From positions 1 to 34,447 of the forward strand of contig CANJQU010000038.1 in assembly GCA_947476485.1 (NCBI GenBank): a stretch of 34,447 nt of DNA, given 5' to 3'. A program made the translations under genes and the position numbers. The first letter of the stretch is position 1. Every line of letters begins with the position of its first letter. Shown piece after piece: positions 25,901-30,244 of the stretch. Under the pieces are notes generated by a model. That model ran no database searches. It had not been told where the DNA came from and worked only from the letters and a program-made list of their open reading frames with translations. Source of the stretch: Chitinophagaceae bacterium (GTDB taxonomy: Bacteria; Bacteroidota; Bacteroidia; Chitinophagales; Chitinophagaceae).

Positions 25901-26508
25901 ATGGGGTTGTGCCTCCCGGTGTGGGTTCCATTGAAGGTTTCATCATGTCCGGAGCCGGAAGAGGCACCAGCGGGGAGATAGCTGTTGTTGGCATGCTGGT
26001 TTACCTGCTTAATGGTAGCGGGCAGGTGGTTACTTATACGTATACAGATGCCGTGGGAGCCTATTCGTTCACCGGGCTTGGTGGCGGTATATATACTGTT
26101 TACCCTGAAGACTATAAGTATTATACAACGGAATCAACGCTTATCAGCTTGTCCGGATTCGGCGAAATGGTAACCAACGTTAATTTCAAACAACATACTT
26201 TATACGGGACCATAACGCCATACAGTAATGTTTTAGTTTCCGCGTACAAAACTGACAATGGAATAGGTATATATCCAAACCCAGCGACGGCAGGTTATGT
26301 AAACCTGGAATGGTCACAGCAAACGGCCGGCAATGCGGTCGTATCCATAACCGATATGGCAGGGCGCGAGGTATACAATTCCGCTATTGAATTCAATACA
26401 ACTTCCGGTCAGGCGCAAATAAACGTTTCGACTTTCGCTGCGGGAGTGTATATTATTGCTATAAAATCAGCTGATACATATTTCAAATGTAAACTGGTAA
26501 TAGAATAA
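13993..26508 (+). CDS. giant multidomain T9SS surface protein (about 4,170 residues)
   Basis: An exported adhesin-like protein. The ATG at 13993 gives a signal peptide ending AISAVA-Q; an in-frame ATG at 13951 would add 14 residues. Domains in order: three modules of one TIG/IPT domain plus seven FG-GAP/VCBS repeats (residues about 37-548, 550-1022, 1096-1552), a single Ig-like unit between modules two and three, two Ig-like units (1556-1704), a six-blade NHL propeller (1707-2040), a PKD domain (DFGDGTSTTT), a region with a DUF11-like part (FDPNEISVIPGG; YTINFENTGND), 18 tandem Ig-like units (about 2497-3792), one divergent Cys-rich unit, a carboxypeptidase-regulatory-like part (GSIEGFIMSGAG; GAYSFTGLGGG) and a type-A T9SS tail (GIYPNPATAG). 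FG-GAP loops DxDGDGKxD should bind calcium. No enzyme domain was found. Likely role: adhesion, gliding or cell-cell contact. Confidence 0.9.
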   Translation: MKKRVLLTILIGLTKQRHVCLVSVLTLCFAISAVAQPAISSVSPLSGMPGSTVTITGTGFNTTPANDVVYFGATRAVVTSASSTSLSVTVPSGATYAPVTVENLATSLTAFSRLSFLPTYDHSAYPAGAIGFDRKVNFAASGPKPIQTLIEDVDGDGKPDMVVLDSLNISVYRNTGTSGSISSGSFAPMVSFALPTHLHTYSFYDGGYFNSRILMAAGDIDGDGKKDIVYSTGNDSICVIRNTSTTGSVNFSAPVFFMSDNTLPTNQVNGVAIGDLDGDGKADIVSTNQNYSISVFHNTASPGSITTGSLSTPMMITIPGSIYYFLPVGVAIGDIDGDGKPELAVTTNTSEIDIFPNISTPGTISLGAAVTIVSNGGYVLIPYPYMGDTLFSRSAGVCFNDIDGDGKLDLVVANNYVNSISVLRNTATPGTINAGSFAAGVAFPSAYDAAAIAAGDFDGDGKTDLAVTGGYASSIFGFVYDMSVYIYRNTSSPGVINGSSFVVTTTPVGGNDMRGIAVGDLDGDGKPDLVTSIMLDNNVSVLRNAPVAPVVITSVNPIIAAPGTTATITGNNFGTTAADNIVYFGATRATVAAASATSLSVTVPLGATYERVSAINATNGLGAYSDGTFLPTFNDPLCVPGTVIFESPVMFPSSDITMPRRVRISDIDGDGKADAIVNMDSGFVYYRNTSASGTIDSSSFAAPVRFGSVPYSFGITVGDVDGDGKPDVVTGTWLGFVIYRNTSAPGSASFAPPVFFPDGVGGGLVSFAIADMNGDGKADIVAGSGSVGASIFWNTGTAGVIDSSSMTPAADYTLSDGAWSESIAVGDIDGDGRPDIAVTNTVNKVFVYRNSLQGFDFYPTALTLGTPSAYINDIVIADVDGDGKPDIAVTNGQDSNIIVLRNTATIGVIDTFSFAAPVSFRTPPEPLHLAVGDFNGDNKPDLLVSGVADYTNQVVSVFLNTATAGVINSSSFAARVDSPVVYSVWATAGDIDNDGKSDIVTCVYANPPATIHGSIAVLRNNPHVPAITGNAPICVGAMIQLHNALGGGNWSSSEFTVSVGSAGLITGVSAGTASITYTYLPGFIATTIVTVNPGGLPHITSVSPMKGNVASSVTITGTNFSTTTSEDVTYFGATKANVVSASSTVLNVTVPSGATYMPVTVTNPTCGLTGYAGQSFLQTYDNSPYLSGTVHLDTKVDLVTGPWAYVLALSDLDGDGKADMVATSATSNTVWVYLNTSSSGSITGSSFAAPVVIPVGNTPTGITTADIDGDGKPDLAVVTAGDATVSVLRNTSSPGSVSFDAPVVSATGGGGAMVAVSDIDGDGIPDMAVANSADHTVSIFHGVSAPGVISFRPQVVLSAGSTPHDVLIRDIDGDGKPDLTVSNIDGASIFMWRNLSSPGSITSGSFASPLTFVTGGSPTGLSIGDIDGDGKPDMVIADENDNDVSVFRNTSSTGVISFATRVTFATGSVPMGTIMSDIDGDGKPDLSVANNDGGTVSVLRNIASIGSISYAAGETYSSGGGPYSVVSGDIDGDGKPDLAILNNGSSTISVLRNNPVPVSGILGTPTVCVGSTTTLSYYSGGGEWASSPTGVAVVGSSTGVVTGISAGTATITYYGPFGFSTMQQVTVNASPASISGASSIDVGTSVTLSDATVGGSWSSNPISIATIDPTGTVTGIAAGSAIISYTLPEGCVATQTLNVNPAVLLPGSIRSGIVSTYAPFLAEYGSWGLVVDSSNNIYVADAVTSTVKKISRSGIVTVVAGNGTAGYSGDGGPAIAAQLSNPAGMALDASGNLYIADFISSVVRKVNTSGIITTVAGSTWGYSSGDGGPATAATLAGPYYIAVDSKGNLYITDDYNANVRKVDTSGIITTIAGFPGALGGPITGFSGDGGPATNALLNFPGQITVDAHQNVYVNDINNNRVRKIDSAGIITTIAGNGTYGDSGDWGPADLASITRCNGLKTDIAGNIYLTGGVTGEHIRKINPAGIITTIAGTTPGYSGDGGPASLGSFNITGPFDFDRYGNMFLADLGNHVIREIKYHADVFADSFSVFIDNHCGALNFSTETNPTAATTLTTDFGDGTSTTTPLSPGDPGTMYASVPHVYSAPGTYSVKEVLWDGATAVDSILFSHQYLLCNNFAVQFYYDNNGNCAKDGDETWSFPPVTVEVDSNGIAVDTQTATSGIYYTAFGNPGDIYSFKVISAPAGLVPTCSGSGIVYDTLQSIIYHVTNNYIGFTCSSTPGFDLTEHMSSIAGRHTATGTVVVNNNYCTPQAGVVTLNINPKFSFSASVPSPSSVSGNVVTWNMTGLSSMLAPHTINYTLERTGTWLTPGDTILSVVRITPVTGDADTTNNTIARIDTVKSSFDPNEISVIPGGYILPGTYLQYTINFENTGNDTAHNIAVMDTLPDNLDVNTLRIDAATAVMNTAIYKADGHNIIKFDFPHINLLDSTHHNECTGMVIFHIKTKSGLGDGATMFNQAGIFFDDNPVVITNTVENIISLIHGPDHVCVGAHFNFSEVPADGVWVASNVTASISRDTVTGVTAGIDTFTYTTTTKYGSASVTKIVTVNASPAPITGPSSGCEGTSIVLSDATPGGTWSVDNVAVATIGSTGIVTGISAGTVNITCGISTGCIATKVVTFNPLPMPVSGTATACAGSSITLSDATIGGIWSSSNPAVGTVGSEGTVAGLSAGTTRISYTLATGCSSNVVVTISPMPSVISGITAVCTGSSSPLSDAVGGGTWGSSNTAVATIGATTGVVTGVTAGTTNISYKMSPGCFVSTVVTVNSTPAAITANHPVCAGSLLALTDATTGGTWSSSNPGVASVGSGTPMVSGNSGGTASISYILPSGCFTTTVVTINPLPGSIGGIFSACTGATFVLTDASPGGIWSSSSSKVSVGTGSITGVTAGTALITYTLPTGCKTTVLVTVNGSPAPITGVASVCAGLATALTDATAGGAWSSSNVAAGTVSVTGVVTGIATGSTIISYILTNGCTATATFTVNAMPTPIGGTPYMCNGSATLLTDALTGGTWSSSSPVVASVSSGGLVSGADVGTAVITYSAAGCIATREVTVNTTPTSISGVTILCAGDNTALSNGVAGGTWSSAAPAIATIGSTGVVTAVSAGTSVITYALSTGCKATTRVTVNPTPTPIGGTPYMCNGSSTLLTDALIGGTWSSSSPVVASVSSGGLVSGADVGTAVITYSAAGCIATREVTVNTTPTPISGVTILCAGDNTALSDAMAGGTWSSAAPAIATIGSTGVVTAVSAGTAVITYALGTGCKATTRVTVNPTPASISGITYLCNGSTTLLTDALAGGTWSSSDVIIAAISSGGLVSGSGVGTATITYSSATGCIATQAVTVNSTPTPISGVTILCAGDNAVLSDTIAGGTWSSAASAIATIGATGVVTAVSAGTAVITYALSTGCNATTRVTVNPTPAPISGIAYLCNGSTTLLTDALAGGTWSSSDVIAAISSGGLVSGSGVGTATITYSSAAGCIATQVVTVNEVPAAISGLTLLCAGDSATLSDTVAGGAWSSATPAIATISAAGVLTAVSSGTAVITYTLGSGCSAVTIVTVNLTPPAIAGTTIECIGMTTALSDVEPGGAWSSSSSAIASVSTSGIVTGVSAGTVNISYAFPSGCYTFVINTVNPLPSAIMGASGVCVGSATPLTVSPAGGNWMSSSPSIATVNATGIVSGVSGGTAMITYTLPSGCYTTLIVTVSTSPGLISGVTALCAGSTTDLSDVTPGGTWSSSTPGIATVATIGASTGIVIGISAGVDTISYIVSAGCVATVLVTVYATPVVTMVASSAACGGAYDLVAAGAVSYYWSPGVGIACNTCASNTVRPMTATVYTVTGTGANGCMTTESITVNPNKVAGHIAAGGLATDAMKVWLIQFNPADSSLITQDSMFTCMDGGMPYYEFDSVVPGNYLVRAKLISSVPGVTGYAPTYGAFSAHWNAANAIVHTSATDTQHINMVYGVVPPGVGSIEGFIMSGAGRGTSGEIAVVGMLVYLLNGSGQVVTYTYTDAVGAYSFTGLGGGIYTVYPEDYKYYTTESTLISLSGFGEMVTNVNFKQHTLYGTITPYSNVLVSAYKTDNGIGIYPNPATAGYVNLEWSQQTAGNAVVSITDMAGREVYNSAIEFNTTSGQAQINVSTFAAGVYIIAIKSADTYFKCKLVIE
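14386..15633 (+). repeat. FG-GAP propeller 1 (seven blades)
   Basis: Seven DxDGDGKxD loops (DVDGDGKPD, DIDGDGKKD, DLDGDGKAD, DIDGDGKPE, DIDGDGKLD, DFDGDGKTD, DLDGDGKPD), each followed by a hydrophobic strand and an xRNT turn. Seven blades would close one integrin-alpha-like propeller. It is preceded by a TIG domain at about 14101-14350. Confidence 0.85.
15919..17058 (+). repeat. FG-GAP propeller 2 (seven blades)
   Basis: Seven loops again, with more decay than in propeller 1: DMNGDGKAD, DFNGDNKPD and DIDNDGKSD replace the consensus in blades 3, 6 and 7 but keep acidic ligands. It is preceded by a second TIG domain (about 15637-15895). Confidence 0.85.
17559..18657 (+). repeat. FG-GAP propeller 3 (seven blades)
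   Basis: Seven loops, the most uniform of the three sets (five read DIDGDGKPD). It is preceded by a third TIG domain at about 17278-17535 and joined to propeller 2 by a single Ig-like unit. Confidence 0.85.
19123..20112 (+). repeat. six-blade NHL propeller inside the giant protein
   Basis: Six units with TTIAG/TVVAG Gly-rich loops and blade strands YVADA, YIADF, YITDD, YVNDI, YLTGG and FLADL. The same blade type and number occur in the neighbouring NHL cargo gene. Confidence 0.8.
21480..25368 (+). repeat. array of 18 Ig-like (BIG2-type) repeats
   Basis: Eighteen head-to-tail units of 70-76 codons. The consensus has an ISG start, then (L/V)CAG, LSDAxxGGTWSSS, VTGVSAGT, ITY and GCxAT ending in VTVN. 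Seventeen of the 18 carry a cysteine near each end. The units probably form a stiff extended stalk at the cell surface. Confidence 0.85.
22984..24702 (+). repeat. higher-order dimer repeat within the Ig-like array (four copies)
   Basis: Two alternating unit types (LCNG...SSGGLVSG and LCAGD...GVVTAVSAGT) form dimers at 22984-23412, 23413-23841, 23842-24273 and 24274-24702, that is 429, 429, 432 and 429 bp. The first two dimers differ at only 10 of 143 residues. Confidence 0.85.
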
Positions 26509-26527
26509 CCTTATTGATATTTACACA

Positions 26528-26566
26528 AACAGGTGGGTCTGGCATTAGCCGGCCCATCTGTTTTTT
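26528..26566 (+). terminator. rho-independent terminator of the giant gene
   Basis: Arms 26528-26543 and 26548-26562 pair over 15 positions, with one bulged T and two G/T pairs, around ATTA, and run into TTTTTT. It lies 19 bases after the stop. Confidence 0.85.
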
Positions 26567-26595
26567 GGATTTATAAAAATAAATCGTTATTTTTG
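26564..26595 (+). promoter_or_regulatory. promoter overlapping the terminator tail
   Basis: TTTG at 26564-26567, a 20-base spacer and TATTTTTG at 26588-26595 match the Bacteroidota -33/-7 pattern. It lies about 270 bases before the next ATG, upstream of a second promoter, and the first initiator frame after it stops after six codons. Confidence 0.5.
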
Positions 26596-26772
26596 CTCCT
26601 GTTTAACGAATGCATGCTAACTTGATGTAGAAACGCTGTATGTGTTGCTGATAAAGGGTTTGAGCGTGTTTAGTAAGTATTTTTCCGGTAGGTCGGTAGA
26701 GGTAGGGGTTAGTTGTTACACGAATAAAAACAGGCAATTTTAAAAAATAAATAAAAGTTTTTTTAAAAAAGC
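26596..26772 (+). other. intergenic stretch, possible leader or small RNA
   Basis: About 180 bases without a coding frame between two promoter-like sites. It is GT-rich in the middle and A/T-homopolymer-rich at the end (runs of A and T near 26740-26770). No strong hairpin was found. Confidence 0.3.
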
Positions 26773-26802
26773 TTTGTTTTTAGGAAATTGTTTCTAATTT
26801 TG
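26773..26802 (+). promoter_or_regulatory. consensus promoter of the choice-of-anchor-A gene
   Basis: TTTG at 26773-26776, an 18-base spacer and TAATTTTG at 26795-26802 form the best Bacteroidota-type promoter in the window. It leaves an untranslated leader of roughly 55-60 bases before the ATG at 26866. Confidence 0.65.
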
Positions 26803-26865
26803 TGTATATGTTAATGAATTACAACTTTTAAGTTAACGATTTGCAAACCATTTAAAACTTAGATT

Positions 26866-29800
26866 ATGAGAAGAACATTACCCCTAAGTTGTTTCCTTAT
26901 TTTGCTGTTTTCAGCCACACGCCTTTCGGCGCAAAGTAGCCCCACGGCTCCTGCGCTTGGCTTCAATGTGTTTGTGCAAGGAGATGCTAACCTGATAGAC
27001 AATTTAACGCAAGGCCCGGTTGCAATGGGTGGCGATCTCACCATTGGTGGCAACTATGATGTATCAACAACGTCGGACGGTGCATTTACTGTGGCTGGTA
27101 TACCCACAACGCTGGTCATCGGCGGTAAAATAAATTTTGGCAGCGGCATTCTGAACGTTGGGCACCACGGTTATGTAAAAACAGGCGACTGCTCCGGCGC
27201 AACTGTATGGTATTCGGATATGACCGGTGCATCATCACCAATGCGTATCACGGGTTGCTCTGACTATAATGGTACGCCACGTATCAATATGCAGATGTCT
27301 GCCTACTCCATCGGTGTGAGCCCCACGTCTAATCCTGTTTGCCAGTCAACAGGTATAGACTTTGTATCTGCATTCCTGCAGATGAAGACAAGTGCGACCA
27401 ACATGTCGGCGCTGTCTGACAATTCAAATCTTTTTGACGGTGATAACAACGCTTTGGCGAGCCATACCGGTCTTCCCTCAATAGTGAAGATCACGCTTCA
27501 TTCAGGCACCAACGTACTGAATGTTACAGGTGCGGACCTCAATGCGATATCTTCTTTCAGATTCAATCATGCTCCTGATGCGGCGCACCTGTTCGTTGTA
27601 AATGTTAATGCGCCGGGTACATTTACATGGAATGTTTTCACATCAGCAGGTATCGATATGACCGATTGTCCTTATGTGCTGTACAATTTCTACAATACTG
27701 CATCCCTGACTATCGGCGGTTCGGCTGAAGTAGAGGGTACGGTATTTGCTCCATATGCAAACATTTATAAGAATACAAATCATGCAGCTATTAATGGCCA
27801 GATCATCGGCCAGTCTTACCGTCATGCTGCCGGGGACGATCACTACTTTGTGTTCGGTTCAGGATTTACAGGTTGCGGCGGCGATATAAGTGTCAATGCG
27901 TCGTATGACGTTAATATCGGTAACCAATGTCTTGCTGACAATGTGTTTATTTTTGAAGGCAGTGCAACAGGCGTTGGGCCATTCACATATCGCTGGGACT
28001 TTGGCGATGGCACCCACGGATATACACGCGACTTTGTTAAGCACTACACAACTACTGGTACTTTTCATGTGAAATTTGTGGTAACAGGAGCCGGTGGCGC
28101 TGCAGACAGTGTGACGCACACCATTATTGTGTCTCCGACCCCGGTATCCGGTTTCACCGTTAATGATTCTATACACGCGCTTACCGGTAACAGCTTTGCT
28201 TTCAGTGCACTGTCAGGTGCGGGTTGCACAATAACATGGGATTTTGGCGACGGCACTTCGGGAACAGGCACTTCACCCGTAAAGACATATAGCGACCTTG
28301 GAAGCTACCTTGTTAAAGAAACGGTTACAAGCCCTGCCGGTTGCGTAATGTATAGCTATATGAAAGTCTATGTGATCTGCGACAGCGTGTCGTGCGGTTG
28401 CGATGGCGGACTTGAAAGTGTAAGCCTTGGCGACCTCGTAAGCCGCCGGGCCATCAACAATATCAAAAACAGTGTGAATACCCGGCCTGACTATAATACA
28501 ATGCCTGCCTACCATAAAGCCGCGAACAACGCAGCCGCAAGAGGCACTGGTGCAGGAAGCTCAATACAGCGCTTTGCACCTGCAGGCCTTGTCAACACTA
28601 CGGCTAAGATCAGTACACCGACTGATATCACTTCACTCACTTCGGCTGTAGATGCCTTCTCTGTAGACTATGTAAGTAACAATGCAGCAAAAGCTGCTGT
28701 GCTGGCTATTACCACGCGCAATGGCGCATACAATCATACCAAGTCGATATGTGATCGTTTCCGCGGTGCTGTATTATCAGACGCTGAGTCTATTACCATA
28801 CAGGGTATGAAGTTCATACAGTTCAAGCTGAAGCAGCAAAACGGCTCTATTGAATATTGTATCGCATTCTCTGCCGGTAAATCAGCGGGAAGCACGCATT
28901 TCAACCTACAGAGCAAATGGCTGATATCCGAGTACAGCGCTGATGATTCTGTTTTCAACTTCCAGGTATGGGCAGCATCTCCGCTGAATACACAGATACT
29001 TGCAAGCGACATTCTCACTAACCTTTCTCATGTAATGCCGCTTCAGCAGCTGGACGCGAACCTTCCTGCTCCAACAACCTACATTGCAGCGGGTAAGAGG
29101 GACAAGGGCTTCCTTAACCTTTCTATCAACAGCGCAATTAATTCTACCAACTGCAAGATCATTTTTATAGAAAAGAAAAATGAATTCTCAGGTACTGATA
29201 CGCTTATGATACCATTTACGCTTATCGGCGGCCAGGTGAATAACTTCGCGTTGCCTATATACGATGGATATGAGTATGAAGGCCATCTTTACCTGAACGA
29301 TACGCTGGTGGACGACGTTTATATGGCTGATGGAAACTGGAGCTGGGATTATGATCCGGCTTACTCTTCGATCGAATTTAAGCCAAACAATAATATTGAC
29401 CGCGTATATACAGACGGAGAGTACCCGCTCTACAGGAATATCACGGTAACAGGCACCAGCAACGACTATTTATCAATTTACAAATTCGTTACTTCTGGTG
29501 AAGACAAGGTAGACCTGAGTGACTATCATTCTTACAAATTCACTGCAAAAGGTGGCGGCAAAGTGCAGATAAAACTGATCAAAAATGGTATCGTTAACTT
29601 CAAGGACCAGTACTACACAACCCTGACCCTTGATACTGGCATGAAGAGTTACCAGGTAAGTTTCAATGATTTCGTATCTGATAACCTTGGCGCTGATTTC
29701 AATGCAAGCGATATAACAGCAGTTGTTTACACGTTCCAGTATGGTGGCAAATCTACCAGCGTTAATTTCTTCGCAGACGAACAGTCGTTTTCCACAACTG

Positions 29801-30087
29801 AGGTACCAACAACCCGGGCATACCTGTCTAAGAAGCTTACGATTATGCCAAACCCTGCGAACGGGCCGTTCCAGTGCAAGTTTGCAGCGCAGCAGGACGC
29901 AGACCTGACACTTGAGCTTACAGATGTATCAGGACGCCTCGTTTACACCCAGGCCGTACACGCAGTTGCCGGTATGAACACAGTTACCGTAAATGCAACT
30001 GCCGGTGCCGGTGAAGGAATGTACTTCGTGAAACTGGTTAACGGTTCTGTGAAATACGATGTGACTAAAATAACTATCGTACGCTAA
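26866..30087 (+). CDS. T9SS-secreted choice-of-anchor-A/PKD protein
   Basis: A 1,073-residue exported protein. The signal peptide is MRRTLPLSCFLILLFSATRL ending in SAQ. Residues 28 to about 345 match the choice-of-anchor A domain (LGFNVFVQGDANL; GPVAMGGDLTIGGNY; EVEGTVFAPYANI), a beta-helix-like adhesin domain found with varied surface anchors. Two PKD domains follow (YRWDFGDGTHG; ITWDFGDGTSG, about 350-505). The middle, about 510-990, has no recognised domain except a probable jelly-roll part late on (YHSYKFTAKGGGKVQIKLI). Residues from about 995 to 1073 are a type-A T9SS tail (LTIMPNPANGPF ... EGMYFVKLVNG). It has its own promoter and terminator, so it is monocistronic. It is probably a surface or matrix protein. 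Confidence 0.85.
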   Translation: MRRTLPLSCFLILLFSATRLSAQSSPTAPALGFNVFVQGDANLIDNLTQGPVAMGGDLTIGGNYDVSTTSDGAFTVAGIPTTLVIGGKINFGSGILNVGHHGYVKTGDCSGATVWYSDMTGASSPMRITGCSDYNGTPRINMQMSAYSIGVSPTSNPVCQSTGIDFVSAFLQMKTSATNMSALSDNSNLFDGDNNALASHTGLPSIVKITLHSGTNVLNVTGADLNAISSFRFNHAPDAAHLFVVNVNAPGTFTWNVFTSAGIDMTDCPYVLYNFYNTASLTIGGSAEVEGTVFAPYANIYKNTNHAAINGQIIGQSYRHAAGDDHYFVFGSGFTGCGGDISVNASYDVNIGNQCLADNVFIFEGSATGVGPFTYRWDFGDGTHGYTRDFVKHYTTTGTFHVKFVVTGAGGAADSVTHTIIVSPTPVSGFTVNDSIHALTGNSFAFSALSGAGCTITWDFGDGTSGTGTSPVKTYSDLGSYLVKETVTSPAGCVMYSYMKVYVICDSVSCGCDGGLESVSLGDLVSRRAINNIKNSVNTRPDYNTMPAYHKAANNAAARGTGAGSSIQRFAPAGLVNTTAKISTPTDITSLTSAVDAFSVDYVSNNAAKAAVLAITTRNGAYNHTKSICDRFRGAVLSDAESITIQGMKFIQFKLKQQNGSIEYCIAFSAGKSAGSTHFNLQSKWLISEYSADDSVFNFQVWAASPLNTQILASDILTNLSHVMPLQQLDANLPAPTTYIAAGKRDKGFLNLSINSAINSTNCKIIFIEKKNEFSGTDTLMIPFTLIGGQVNNFALPIYDGYEYEGHLYLNDTLVDDVYMADGNWSWDYDPAYSSIEFKPNNNIDRVYTDGEYPLYRNITVTGTSNDYLSIYKFVTSGEDKVDLSDYHSYKFTAKGGGKVQIKLIKNGIVNFKDQYYTTLTLDTGMKSYQVSFNDFVSDNLGADFNASDITAVVYTFQYGGKSTSVNFFADEQSFSTTEVPTTRAYLSKKLTIMPNPANGPFQCKFAAQQDADLTLELTDVSGRLVYTQAVHAVAGMNTVTVNATAGAGEGMYFVKLVNGSVKYDVTKITIVR

Positions 30088-30107
30088 GAGATCTATAAAA
30101 AATATAC

Positions 30108-30138
30108 AAAACGCGGCTCCGGAAAGGGCCGCGTTTTT
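30108..30138 (+). terminator. rho-independent terminator
   Basis: A perfect 10-bp stem AAAACGCGGC/GCCGCGTTTT (30108-30117 with 30128-30137) with a 10-base loop and TTTTT at the 3' side, 20 bases after the stop of the choice-of-anchor-A gene. Confidence 0.85.
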
Positions 30139-30183
30139 GTTGATTATAACTATAGCGGTCGAAATTATTTTTGATTGCTATGA

Positions 30184-30212
30184 TTGAACTATTTTCAACA
30201 ATCTTTACCTTG
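30184..30212 (+). promoter_or_regulatory. promoter-like site of the sulfotransferase-like gene
   Basis: TTG at 30184-30186, a 19-base spacer and TACCTTG at 30206-30212 approximate the -33/-7 pattern, 32 bases before the ATG. Confidence 0.4.
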
Positions 30213-30244
30213 TCCTGATTTTTAGCGCACAACAATTACGGCAG

